NCBI GenBank assembly: GCA_910578085.1
Contig: CAJTPM010000025.1
Location: 1-52,310 of the forward strand
Direction: 5' to 3'
Source: an uncultured Lachnospiraceae bacterium
GTDB taxonomy: Bacteria; Bacillota; Clostridia; Lachnospirales; Lachnospiraceae
Length of the DNA: 52,310 nucleotides
Positions 8,638-16,966 of the stretch are shown piece after piece. Made by a program: the position numbers and the translations under genes. The notes under the pieces were generated by a model. That model was not told where the DNA came from, did no database searches, and worked only from the letters and a program-made list of their open reading frames with translations. How positions within the stretch are numbered: the stretch's first letter is position 1; the number at the start of each line of letters is the position of its first letter.

Positions 8638-8698
8638 ATGCCGATGGAACTTGAAATTGCAAAACCTCCATGCAGGGTTTGAGGACGATGCATGGAGG
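8638..8698 (+). other. 14-codon mini-ORF overlapping a perfect hairpin
   Basis: Within the gene-free stretch 8455-8949. ATG at 8638 has a strong AAGGAG site and opens a 14-codon frame (MPMELEIAKPPCRV) ending at 8682. Its 3' part enters a hairpin with perfect 10-bp arms CCTCCATGCA and TGCATGGAGG (8665-8698). It could be the stub of a deleted gene or a leader peptide; no regulated gene follows immediately. Confidence 0.3.
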
Positions 8699-8764
8699 GG
8701 TGAACCGGAAACGGTCATAGTCCTCAGACTTTGCGACCTGATTTTACTGTAAAAGGGAAAAGGC

Positions 8765-8915
8765 GCGCGCATAGCGCCGCAGATCTAATGACAGGAAACG
8801 TTTTTTGTTTCCTGGAATATAGCCTTATGAGAAGATGCGAAGCAGATTCTCATAAAAGGCGCGCATAGCGCCGCAGATCTAATGACAGGAAACGTTTTTT
8901 GTTTCCTGGAATATA
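8765..8915. repeat. Duplicated 57-bp unit carrying hairpins
   Basis: Two identical 57-bp copies (8765-8821 and 8859-8915) stand 94 bp apart just upstream of the MFS gene. Each holds two inverted repeats: GGCGC...GCGCC, and CAGGAAAC-GTTTTTT-GTTTCCTG. The spacer between them folds as a third hairpin (TTATGAGAA...TTCTCATAA). This looks like a REP-like intergenic element or a tandem terminator/attenuator array. The inner loop is T-rich, but no T tract follows the stem. Confidence 0.8.
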
Positions 8916-8949
8916 TCAATAACATAAAATCAAAGGAGCAAAGTAAAAG

Positions 8950-10233
8950 ATGAAAGATACCATAAAAGAACTGAAGACATTTATGATTCTCTGGAGTACG
9001 CAGTCGCTTTCCCAGCTCGGGAGCACGATGACAAATTTTGCCCTGACGCTGTGGCTGTACCAGAAGACGGGTTCTGCGCTGCAGACGGCGCTTTTGTCGA
9101 TCTGCTCTTATGCGCCCTACGTTGTGCTCAGTATTTTTGCCGGGGCGCTCAGCGACAGATGGGATAAGAAAAAGACCATGTTAGTGTGCGATACGCTGGC
9201 GGCATGCTGCAGCGTGGCGGTGTTTGTTCTGTTAAAAACGGACAGTTTAGCGCCGGTGCATCTGTATCTGCTAAATGCGGTAAACGGCCTGATGAATACG
9301 GTGCAGCAGCCGGCGGGGGATGTGGCGATGACATTGATCACGCCCAAAGAATACTACCAGAAGACCAGCGGCCTGCGGTCGCTTTCCAATTCGGTGATTA
9401 CAATCTTAAACCCCGTGCTTGCCACGGCGGTGTTTGCTTTTGCGGGACTGGAAGCTGTGATCTATACGGATCTTGCGACCTTTGGGGTGGCCTTCTGCAG
9501 CCTGCTTTTCCTGGTGAAGATACCGGATATTTCCGGGGAAACATCCGAAAAGGAATCCTTCTGGCAGGCAGTGAAGACCGGCCTTGCTTATCTGGAGAAA
9601 AACAGACTGATCCTGTGGCTGATTCTGTTTTTAGCGGGCGTGAATCTGGTGGCATCCGCTTTTGACGCGGTGCTTCCGGCCTATGTACTGCCCAGAGCAA
9701 ACGGGGGAGAGAAGGTGCTTGGCGCTGTGACGTCCTGTGCGGGGATCGCGATGTTGGTCGGGAGCCTGATCACTACCCTGCTGCCGGCGCCGAAAAACCG
9801 GATCCGGGTGATCTATATCACGATGCTGATCTCGCTGGGCACGGAAAATTTTGTGCTGGCGTTCAGCAAAACGCCCCTTGTGTGGTGTGCGGCGCAGATC
9901 ATCGGCTGGCTGCTTGTCCCGGTGATGAGCGCCAATCTGGATGTGATCTTACGGACAACGATCCCGGTGGATATGCAGGGAAGGGTATATTCCTGTAGAA
10001 ATACGCTGCAGTTTTTTACGATTCCCGTGGGGTTCTTCTTCGGCGGCCTGTTTGTGGATGAACTGTGCGAACCGGTGATGGCGGCGGCGCCTGCGGATGG
10101 CATTCTACAGGCTCTGTTTGGCAGTGGAAAGGGTGCCGGGGCAGCTATGATGATGTTTATTCTCGGCGTTGTCGGTGTTGGAATATGCCTGTATTTCAGG
10201 GGAGTTTTAAGGAAGTTTACCTATAGAGAGTGA
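8950..10233 (+). CDS. MFS transporter, macrolide-efflux (MFS_3/MefA) type
   Basis: A 427-aa, 12-helix major facilitator. The N-terminal helix begins TFMILWSTQSLSQLGSTMTN, the usual opening of MefA-like exporters. The loop between helices 2 and 3 carries GALSDRWDKKKTM, the family motif A (G-x-x-x-D-R). Length and helix layout fit complete drug/proton antiporters, expected in the cytoplasmic membrane. It is monocistronic: the 57-bp repeat pair lies upstream and a strong terminator (10330-10353) downstream. The ribosome binding site AAAGGAG is 11 nt from the ATG. The substrate cannot be read from the sequence, and sugar-exporter function is an alternative. Confidence 0.85.
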   Translation: MKDTIKELKTFMILWSTQSLSQLGSTMTNFALTLWLYQKTGSALQTALLSICSYAPYVVLSIFAGALSDRWDKKKTMLVCDTLAACCSVAVFVLLKTDSLAPVHLYLLNAVNGLMNTVQQPAGDVAMTLITPKEYYQKTSGLRSLSNSVITILNPVLATAVFAFAGLEAVIYTDLATFGVAFCSLLFLVKIPDISGETSEKESFWQAVKTGLAYLEKNRLILWLILFLAGVNLVASAFDAVLPAYVLPRANGGEKVLGAVTSCAGIAMLVGSLITTLLPAPKNRIRVIYITMLISLGTENFVLAFSKTPLVWCAAQIIGWLLVPVMSANLDVILRTTIPVDMQGRVYSCRNTLQFFTIPVGFFFGGLFVDELCEPVMAAAPADGILQALFGSGKGAGAAMMMFILGVVGVGICLYFRGVLRKFTYRE

Positions 10234-10329
10234 GATGCGGACTGTAACGGCATCTCAACTATGACAACGCTTTTTGGCTTTAGCGGTTGAGGGATCGCCG
10301 CGTAAAAAAGTTTAATCTTGACAAACAGT

Positions 10330-10353
10330 AAGCCGCCTGAATGGGCGGCTTTT
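10330..10353 (+). terminator. Rho-independent terminator between convergent genes
   Basis: A perfect GC-rich hairpin (AAGCCGCC-TGAAT-GGGCGGCTTTT) stands between the MFS gene and the oppositely oriented YesL-like gene. The T tail is on the plus strand. Confidence 0.85.
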
Positions 10354-10398
10354 CCTGTGGCCGGGATCTCCCGGAGAAATGGGGGACACTCGTTTTTT

Positions 10399-11775
10399 TC
10401 AGGGGATAGGTTCCGTCAGATACCGCAGGCAGATGGCGGCGGTATCCCTGCGGGGGGTATTGGAGATAATGCCCAGATACAGGGTACCGGTTATGCCCCT
10501 CTCCGGGATCAGGGGGGACCGGGTGAGGTCGATCCCCATGGGATATTCGTCGGTCACAGCGTTGTACGTCACGGAATCGTCCAGCTGGGCGTCCAGTGCG
10601 TTGTCCTTTAGAATAACCGTGTTGGATATAAGCTGCGGCCGGAGATCTTCCAGCAGATCGGGGGCCTCTTTTTCCAGAAACTGCTCCATATCGCACAGAT
10701 AACCTCTCCCGGAGAGCAGATCAAAGGCTTCCTGATCCATCAGAACAACGTCCAGCTGACTGCCGGCGATGGCGGCGGTGATCTTGGTGTTGGAGGCGTA
10801 GACATAGTCAAAGTCGGGACTCGATTCATCCTGCGTGAGATATAACCCTTCGTAGAGAACCACCTCATTTTTCCCGGCGTCCGCGCCGAGATAGTCCAGA
10901 AAATCTTCGGTCAGCGCGTCGGCGGGAATGGCGTCGGAAACATTGACGAGGCCCGTGTACAGGACTGTTTCTTTGTGCGTCAGATATCCGTGCAGCATAT
11001 AGCCGGCGATGTAGAGGAAGATACAGCCGACCACGATGGGCAGTTTATAGTATTCCCAGATATAGCCGATCTTCTTTACGCCGTGTACATCACGCACACT
11101 CCAGTTTTTTTCTTCCGCTCCGGAAACTTCCGGTAAGGGAAGCGAATCTTCCCCGTTTTCAGCAGATTTTTCCTCACAGAGATGAAGGACGCCTGCGAGC
11201 AGATAAGAACACAGGAGCGCGCAGAGCCCCTCTCCGAAGACAATGGCGGGAGTAAAAAAGCGGACCACAACCAGCGCCATGCCGAAATAGATACAGGCCA
11301 TTAACACTGTGCAGAACAGAAACCGCATACCGATCATCAGAGCGTTTTTGAACATGGTCCGCACCGTGTTGTCAAACCGTGCAAGGAGCGGGAATATGTA
11401 CATCAGGATGATTGCGTAGGCTGCCAAAGCTACAAGAAATACGGCGCAGCCCAGAGCCCACAGCACGCTGTCAAAGCGCATATGGTAAAAGACATATCCG
11501 TCCACCCCCAGCAGGATGCCAACCCCGAGCAGGATCAGCCAGATCACGGTGGCCTGGCGGAAATTTTTACGAAAGGCGCGGAAAAAGGATTTTGTGAGGC
11601 TGCCCTCTTCGTTTTTGGCGACTTTCAGGGTGACATAGAAGAGCGCTGTGGTGGAGGCGCCCACCGTGAAAATGGGCAGGCAGCAGAGAAACCACAGGAT
11701 GTTCAGGTAAAAGGAATAGGCGATCTTTGTCACAAACCGCAGGGCAGGTCCGTCGATGTCAAAAAGGGCTTTCAT
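10399..11775 (-). CDS. YesL (DUF624)-family membrane protein with C-terminal extension
   Basis: A 458-aa membrane protein. Residues 1-205 form the YesL/DUF624 domain with five or six helices (opening MKALFDIDGPALRF and WFLCCLPIFTVGASTTALFY). A cytoplasmic linker follows (about 205-235), then one further membrane helix (about 245-262) and an extension of about 195 residues to the C-terminus, likely extracytoplasmic. YesL proteins are repeatedly encoded with LplABC-type oligosaccharide importers, and the same pairing is seen here. It starts 16 nt after the LacI gene stop, with GGAGG before the ATG, so the two form a minus-strand operon. The extension is unusual compared with the usual length of about 210 residues; its function is unknown. 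Confidence 0.8.
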   Translation of the reverse strand: MKALFDIDGPALRFVTKIAYSFYLNILWFLCCLPIFTVGASTTALFYVTLKVAKNEEGSLTKSFFRAFRKNFRQATVIWLILLGVGILLGVDGYVFYHMRFDSVLWALGCAVFLVALAAYAIILMYIFPLLARFDNTVRTMFKNALMIGMRFLFCTVLMACIYFGMALVVVRFFTPAIVFGEGLCALLCSYLLAGVLHLCEEKSAENGEDSLPLPEVSGAEEKNWSVRDVHGVKKIGYIWEYYKLPIVVGCIFLYIAGYMLHGYLTHKETVLYTGLVNVSDAIPADALTEDFLDYLGADAGKNEVVLYEGLYLTQDESSPDFDYVYASNTKITAAIAGSQLDVVLMDQEAFDLLSGRGYLCDMEQFLEKEAPDLLEDLRPQLISNTVILKDNALDAQLDDSVTYNAVTDEYPMGIDLTRSPLIPERGITGTLYLGIISNTPRRDTAAICLRYLTEPIP

Positions 11776-11791
11776 GATATCATCCTCCGTA

Positions 11792-12859
11792 TTATACTAT
11801 TTTTCCCGTCGATTCTCTGTAGACCAGATTGGTCTCCACATGCATGGTCCGGTAGGCTAACGAGGGCTCGTTGATCCGCGAGAGGAGAAGCTGCACGGCG
11901 CAAAGCCCCATATCCTGGCTGTGGATGTGTATCGTAGTGAGGGACGGCGTTACGATCTTTGATTCGGGCGAATCGTCAAAACCACACAGACAGACATCCT
12001 CCGGGACGGAATATCCCAGACTTTTCAGGCACTGCAGAACGATCAGGGCAATGGCGTCGTTGGCGCAGAGAAATACATCCGGCAGACGTTTCATGCTGCG
12101 AAACTGTTCGTTGAGGTATTCCTGAAAGGGTTCCGGGTTGAAAGAGCCGGGTTCGCGGTCCACGAGACAGTATTCTTCGGGACAGGGAAGTCCCAGTGTA
12201 TACATGGCATCGCGGTAACTCATATACCGCTCATAGAAAGACTGGCAGTGCGTATATTTACCGATGAAGCCGATCCGTTTTTTCCCCTGTCTGACCATAT
12301 CGCTGATAAAGCGGTAGATCTCCGTGTGATTGTCCATGTACAGCCTGTCCGCCTCGAAGGGCCTGCCGAAACCGTTGGCGGGGGAATCGATGAGCAGCAG
12401 CGGGATGTTCAGGTTACAGAGCATTCGACAGTAGGCGTGGTCAAAGATCTCGATGCAGGCGATGCCGGCGGTTTTGTCCGGATCAAAGGCGTCCGGAAGC
12501 AGCAGCCCCGCTATTTCTTCGGTGATCACCCGGTATATGGCGAGACTGTAGCCTGACTGTGCCAGTTCTCTCTGGAATTTGTCGAGCATAGTGGAGGCAA
12601 AATGGGAATTTCCTACAAAATTGCCTAAAAAAAGAGCGATCTCCCCTTTCCTGGATGTGTCGGAGACAGGGGAAAGTCTGCCGGTGTCCGAAATATTCAG
12701 ATAGGAAAACTGCTTGTAGCCCATCTCCTGGGCTTTTTTCAAAACCTTATCCCTGGTTGTGTCAGCCAACACGCCTGTATTATTGATGGCTTTGGAAACA
12801 GTATTGCGTGAGACGCCCAGAGCGTCGGCGATATCCTGGATGGTGACTTTTGAAGCCAT
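11792..12859 (-). CDS. LacI-family transcriptional regulator of the fructoside locus
   Basis: A 355-aa repressor. The N-terminal LacI helix-turn-helix (TIQDIADALGVSRNTVSKAI) and hinge are followed by a periplasmic-binding-protein-like sugar domain (about 70-340). It is divergent from the LplB-LplC-LplA-GH32 operon and cotranscribed with the YesL-like gene. By family precedent it represses the divergent operon until a sugar or sugar phosphate binds. Candidate operators TTGTGCAA and TTGCGCAA lie in the shared AT-rich intergenic region. The ribosome binding site GAAGGGAG precedes the ATG. The effector is inferred from the GH32 neighbour to be a beta-fructoside product. Confidence 0.9.
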   Translation of the reverse strand: MASKVTIQDIADALGVSRNTVSKAINNTGVLADTTRDKVLKKAQEMGYKQFSYLNISDTGRLSPVSDTSRKGEIALFLGNFVGNSHFASTMLDKFQRELAQSGYSLAIYRVITEEIAGLLLPDAFDPDKTAGIACIEIFDHAYCRMLCNLNIPLLLIDSPANGFGRPFEADRLYMDNHTEIYRFISDMVRQGKKRIGFIGKYTHCQSFYERYMSYRDAMYTLGLPCPEEYCLVDREPGSFNPEPFQEYLNEQFRSMKRLPDVFLCANDAIALIVLQCLKSLGYSVPEDVCLCGFDDSPESKIVTPSLTTIHIHSQDMGLCAVQLLLSRINEPSLAYRTMHVETNLVYRESTGKIV

Positions 12860-12875
12860 GATTTTCTCCCTTCAG

Positions 12876-12894
12876 GAGAATGCGGAGCATTCTC
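12876..12894 (-). promoter_or_regulatory. Perfect inverted repeat in the leader of the LacI gene
   Basis: GAGAATGC-GGA-GCATTCTC sits just upstream of the LacI-gene ribosome binding site. It could be an mRNA hairpin that limits translation or an operator; its perfect 8-bp arms make chance unlikely. Confidence 0.45.
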
Positions 12895-13092
12895 AAAATG
12901 TGCATACAGCGACACATACCGTTTTATATGGAAAAACCCTGCGGTTTTGGAGGCTGCAAAGCAAATTCCGCAAAGGAGGTGTTCATTTTTCACATAAATG
13001 TATCATAACGCACAAATAAAAATATGTCAAATGTAAAATGGATTTAGAATTATAAAAAAATGACGGTGAAAATGAAAAAAATGTAAAATTTA

Positions 13093-13185
13093 TTGTGCAA
13101 TTATAAAAATAAATAGTTGACAATTGTAAAATAGCATGATAGATTTAAAATATAAATGCATGATAATTGTTTTACATTTGCGCAA
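13093..13185 (+). promoter_or_regulatory. Promoter and candidate paired operators of the fructoside operon
   Basis: The 388-bp divergent region 12860-13247 is AT-rich. It holds a -35 TTGACA (13117-13122) with a weaker TAGATT -10 (13140-13145) at 17 bp. Two similar palindromic cores, TTGTGCAA (13093-13100) and TTGCGCAA (13178-13185), flank the promoter 85 bp apart, about eight helical turns, which would suit looping by a LacI protein. The word TGTAAAA also recurs (13031, 13081, 13124) and once inverted (13170). Confidence 0.5.
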
Positions 13186-13247
13186 TCAAAGTAAAATGAA
13201 CGTGCCTGATAAAACAAAATACAGGATCATGCGGGAAAGGAGAAAAA

Positions 13248-14201
13248 ATGGCATCCAATTCTAAAACTGTTTTCGGCGGGAAACGGGGGGGTAGCAGCTC
13301 GAGGGAATTTCACAACTCGCTTGTGTACATAAAGCAGCACTGGCAGCTGTATGTGGTCTTCCTTCTGCCGGCATTGGCGCTTACTTTGATCTTTAAGTAC
13401 ATCCCGATGGGCGGCATTCTCATTGCGTTTCAGGAGTATAACCCGTTCAAAGGTATTCTGGCCAGTGAGTGGGTGGGGCTTCAGTACTTTGAGAGATTTC
13501 TTTCCTCTCCGGACTTTATGTCCTATCTGGCAAACACCCTGAAACTCAGCGTCTTCGGTCTTTTGTGGGGGTTCCCGGCGCCGATCATTCTGGCGTTTCT
13601 GTTAAACCGTATCCAGAGCAAGGGGATCAAGAAGAAAGTTCAGCTTGCGCTGTATCTGCCGAACTTTATCTCCGTCATCGTACTCTGCGGTATTGTGAGG
13701 ATCTTTCTCTCCGTCACCGGTCCGGTCAATCTGCTGTTGGGTACCCAGATCAATTTCATGACCATGCCGGGAGCCTGGAGAACTATCTACATCGCCAGCG
13801 GCATCTGGCAGGGAGCGGGCTGGGCGTCTATCATGTATACGGCGGCGCTTGCCAGCGCGAGCCAGGATCTGACGGAGGCGGCGGTGCTTGACGGCGCGAA
13901 TATTTTCCAGCAGATCAAAGTCGTTGAGTGGCCTGCGATCAAGGATATTGTCATCATTCAGTTTATTTTACAGGCGGGAAATATCATGAGCGTCGGATTT
14001 GAGAAAGCTTACGCGCTGCAGACAGACTTAAACCTTGCCAGCTCGGAGATCATCTCTACCTATGTTTATAAGCAGGGGCTTATCAGTGGTAACTTCAGTT
14101 TTTCCACAGCAGTCGGTCTGTTCAATACGATCATCAACGTGATTTTGCTTGTCAGCGTGAATAAGATCGTTGCGAAGATGAACGAAGGACAGGGATTATA
14201 G
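13248..14201 (+). CDS. lplB: Carbohydrate ABC transporter permease, LplB-like
   Basis: A 317-aa inner-membrane permease of the CUT1 subfamily with six membrane helices, the first around residues 37-60. It has the LplB-like opening QLYVVFLLPALALTLIFKYI and, near residues 210-230, the EAA-type ATPase-docking loop EAAVLDGANIFQQIKVVEWP. It pairs with the next gene, LplC, to form the channel. No ATPase gene is present, which is usual: CUT1 importers commonly share one MsmK-type ATPase encoded elsewhere. It is the first gene of the divergent operon, with an AAAGGAG site. The substrate is inferred from the GH32 gene at the end of the operon. Confidence 0.92.
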   Translation: MASNSKTVFGGKRGGSSSREFHNSLVYIKQHWQLYVVFLLPALALTLIFKYIPMGGILIAFQEYNPFKGILASEWVGLQYFERFLSSPDFMSYLANTLKLSVFGLLWGFPAPIILAFLLNRIQSKGIKKKVQLALYLPNFISVIVLCGIVRIFLSVTGPVNLLLGTQINFMTMPGAWRTIYIASGIWQGAGWASIMYTAALASASQDLTEAAVLDGANIFQQIKVVEWPAIKDIVIIQFILQAGNIMSVGFEKAYALQTDLNLASSEIISTYVYKQGLISGNFSFSTAVGLFNTIINVILLVSVNKIVAKMNEGQGL

Positions 14202-14220
14202 AAAGGGCGAGGTTTTTGAG

Positions 14221-15126
14221 ATGAGCGATTTGAGAAAGAAAAAATTTTCCAGTTACGGTTTAGAGGATAAGGCGCTCTTAATCACAGGATACACTTTGAT
14301 CGGTCTGTTCGTGCTTGCGATCATTGTCCCTGTTATCTATATTATCGCCGCGTCCTTCATGGATCCGATCACGCTCCAGAACAAAGGACTGACATTTGAT
14401 TTCAGCAAATGGACGCTGACGGCCTACGAGCGCGTCATCTCCAATGCGCAGATCTGGATCGGCTTTAAGAACGCGATAGTCTATTCTGTCGTATTTACTG
14501 TGGTCTCTGTGGGCGTTACGCTTCTGGCGGCATATCCCATGTCGAAGGCGGAATTCAGGGGCAGAAAGTTCTTTAACGTTATTTTCATGATCACCATGTT
14601 CTTCGGCGGCGGGCTGATCCCCACCTACCTGTTGATCGGCAATCTGGGACTGTTGGACAGCATGTGGGCAATTATCCTTCCCGGCGCGTTCAGCGTGTGG
14701 AATATGACCATAGCGAGAACCTACTACCGTGGTATTCCCACAGAACTTCATGAGGCTGCGGATGTGGACGGGGCAAACGAGATCGTTTTCTTCTTTAAGA
14801 TTTTGCTGCCCGTATGTACGCCGATCATCGCGGTGCTTGCGTTATGGCAGTTTGTAGCCATGTGGAACAGCTACTTTGATGCGATGATCTATCTGAATGA
14901 TTCGGCGAAACAGCCGCTGCAGCTTGTTCTGCGCGCCATTCTGATCCAGAGCAAACCGGAGGCGGGGATGATCGCAGACATGCAGAGCACGGCACAGCGC
15001 GCACAGCTTGCGGAGCTTTTGAAATATGCAACGATCATTATTTCCAGCATTCCGCTTTTGGTGATGTATCCGTTCTTCCAGAAATACTTTGACAGCGGCA
15101 TCATGGCGGGCGCCGTGAAGGGCTGA
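14221..15126 (+). CDS. lplC: Carbohydrate ABC transporter permease, LplC-like
   Basis: A 301-aa partner permease with six helices. The EAA loop HEAADVDGANEIVFFFKILL lies near residues 178-200, and the C-terminus (YPFFQKYFDSGIMAGAVKG) is the standard ending of LplC/YtcP-type proteins. It follows LplB by 19 nt with a GAGG-containing site, so the two are translated together. It should form a heterodimer with LplB in the cytoplasmic membrane and receive substrate from the lipoprotein encoded next. A short perfect hairpin lies between its stop and the binding-protein gene. Confidence 0.93.
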   Translation: MSDLRKKKFSSYGLEDKALLITGYTLIGLFVLAIIVPVIYIIAASFMDPITLQNKGLTFDFSKWTLTAYERVISNAQIWIGFKNAIVYSVVFTVVSVGVTLLAAYPMSKAEFRGRKFFNVIFMITMFFGGGLIPTYLLIGNLGLLDSMWAIILPGAFSVWNMTIARTYYRGIPTELHEAADVDGANEIVFFFKILLPVCTPIIAVLALWQFVAMWNSYFDAMIYLNDSAKQPLQLVLRAILIQSKPEAGMIADMQSTAQRAQLAELLKYATIIISSIPLLVMYPFFQKYFDSGIMAGAVKG

Positions 15127-15135
15127 TATGGATAA

Positions 15136-15151
15136 CCCGAACAAGTTCGGG
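15136..15151 (+). other. Intercistronic hairpin before the binding-protein gene
   Basis: CCCGAAC-AA-GTTCGGG is a perfect 7-bp stem between LplC and LplA with no T tail. Such hairpins often protect or separate the binding-protein message so that it accumulates more than the permease message. Confidence 0.6.
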
Positions 15152-15167
15152 TGCGAAAGGAGCATGA

Positions 15168-16844
15168 ATGATGAAAATGAAAAGTAAATGGATAAAGCGC
15201 ACTCTCGCCATGATACTGGCGGCGGGCATGGCGATGCCTCTGGCGGCCTGCGGAAGTAACGTCACGATCAATACGGGGGAGGAGATGCAGGTGGTGGACC
15301 CTGCGGAACTGCAGTTCCCTCTTGCCGAGAAAAAGACGTTAACCGGCATGATCAGTTATCCCGCCAACACGGAGTCCGATCCCAACAAGCGGACGATCTT
15401 TATGAGGATGCAGGAGCAGACCAATGTGGAGATCGACTGGATGGCGATCCAGTCCGATCAGTGGGGCGACAAAATCGCGCTCAATATGTCGAACCCGAAT
15501 CTGCTGACAGACTTTGTGTTCACGGCGAATTTCAGCGACAGCGACCTGCTGCGGTATGCGAATTACGGGGCGATCATTCCGCTGGAAGAATATATTGACG
15601 CTTATATGCCGAATCTGAGCGCCGTTTTTGAGAAATACCCGGAGTACAGGAAGATGAGCACCGATGTAAACGGCCACATCTGGGCGCTCCCGTGGATCGA
15701 ACAGCTGGGCTCCGAAAAGACGGCGATCCAGGCGGTGGGTGACATGCCCTTTATCAATAAGAAGTGGTTAGATTTTCTGGGACTTGAAATTCCGGAGACG
15801 GTGGATGAGTTTGAACAGGTGCTGATTGCGTTCAGAGATCATGCGCCGGAACTGCAGAAAGAGTTTGGTATTGATGGAAGTATTATTCCCATGTCCTGTA
15901 TTGTCAATGACGGAAATCAGGACCCGGCTCTTTTGTTGAATGGCTTCGGCGAAGGCTACGGCGACTGCGATCAGGGCAGGCATATAGCGGTTACCGACGA
16001 TAAGGAAGTGATCTGTACGGGGACGCAGTCCGGCTTCAGGGACGGCATCGAATGGCTGCACAAACTGTACGAGGAGGACCTGATCGATCCCGAGGCGTTT
16101 ACGCAGGAGTGGTCCACCTATGTGGCGAAGGGAAAATCCGGCAGATACGGCGTCTGCTTCAGCTGGGATGTGGGAAATATCGATAACATTGTGGACTGGG
16201 TGCCTCTTCCGGCTCTGACGGCGGATGTGCGGAACATTACGCCGGAGAACGGTTCCTTCACAAGCGGATACGACAGAGGGCGCTGCGTGGTGACGGCGGT
16301 GGCCAAAGAGCCCGCCCTTGTGTGTGCATGGTTAGACCAGATGTACGCGCCGATCCAGTCTCCGCAGAACAACTGGGGAACCTACGGGGAGGACGACGAT
16401 TTCGATATCTTTGAGATGAGCACCAACGATGCCGGAGAGCCCATGTTAAAACATGCCGCTTTAGGAGATGCATCCCCGGTGGAAGTGAGGGAGGCGGAAT
16501 CTGTCAATGGACCGTTGGCGGTTCTGGATGAGTACTACGGTGTGTATGTGACCTGTCCGGATGACGCCCAGTATCGTCTGGACTGGATCAAGGATATCTA
16601 TACACAGGATATGAACACGGAGTATGTGTATCCCAATGTGTTTATGAGCAGAGAGGACACGGACAGACTTGCGGTCCTGACGCCTGATATCACACAATAT
16701 ATCAACGAGTGCCGTTCCAGATGGATCATGAATGGATGTACAGACAGCGACTGGAACGATTATATTGATAAGCTGAATGCTTACGGGCTGGAGGAATATC
16801 TGGCAATCTTCCAGAAATATCTGGATGCGTTCTACGCGGAGTAA
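15168..16844 (+). CDS. lplA: Extracellular sugar-binding lipoprotein, LplA-like
   Basis: A 558-aa solute-binding lipoprotein. The signal peptide ends in LAAC with Cys28 as the lipidated residue, followed by a family 1-type binding domain of the large LplA/YtcQ class. It would capture an oligosaccharide outside the cell and deliver it to LplB/LplC. Two adjacent ATG codons follow an AAAGGAG site; the first was taken. Aromatic-rich stretches such as WNDYIDKLNAYGLEEY at the C-terminus are typical. A 12-bp intercistronic hairpin separates it from GH32. The specific ligand is inferred, from the GH32 gene, to be sucrose or short fructans. Confidence 0.9.
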   Translation: MMKMKSKWIKRTLAMILAAGMAMPLAACGSNVTINTGEEMQVVDPAELQFPLAEKKTLTGMISYPANTESDPNKRTIFMRMQEQTNVEIDWMAIQSDQWGDKIALNMSNPNLLTDFVFTANFSDSDLLRYANYGAIIPLEEYIDAYMPNLSAVFEKYPEYRKMSTDVNGHIWALPWIEQLGSEKTAIQAVGDMPFINKKWLDFLGLEIPETVDEFEQVLIAFRDHAPELQKEFGIDGSIIPMSCIVNDGNQDPALLLNGFGEGYGDCDQGRHIAVTDDKEVICTGTQSGFRDGIEWLHKLYEEDLIDPEAFTQEWSTYVAKGKSGRYGVCFSWDVGNIDNIVDWVPLPALTADVRNITPENGSFTSGYDRGRCVVTAVAKEPALVCAWLDQMYAPIQSPQNNWGTYGEDDDFDIFEMSTNDAGEPMLKHAALGDASPVEVREAESVNGPLAVLDEYYGVYVTCPDDAQYRLDWIKDIYTQDMNTEYVYPNVFMSREDTDRLAVLTPDITQYINECRSRWIMNGCTDSDWNDYIDKLNAYGLEEYLAIFQKYLDAFYAE

Positions 16845-16882
16845 AGAGGAAACAGTATCCTTTTGAATTGTAAGGATTGAGT

Positions 16883-16916
16883 CTGCGCATTACCTGTATA
16901 AACCGGTAATGCGCAG
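16883..16916 (+). other. Intercistronic hairpin between lplA and the GH32 gene
   Basis: Perfect 12-bp arms CTGCGCATTACC and GGTAATGCGCAG with a 10-nt loop and no T tract. It probably stabilises the upstream message 3' end or partly attenuates the GH32 gene. Confidence 0.65.
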
Positions 16917-16966
16917 AAGTTACATAGACAGATAAAGAGAGAAAGACAGTGCAGGAGGTTATGGCC

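Noticed and set aside
11482..11874. Plus-strand open frame of 130 codons across the YesL gene start and LacI gene end
   Set aside because: It is antisense to two well-supported genes, has no ribosome site and no protein-family resemblance.
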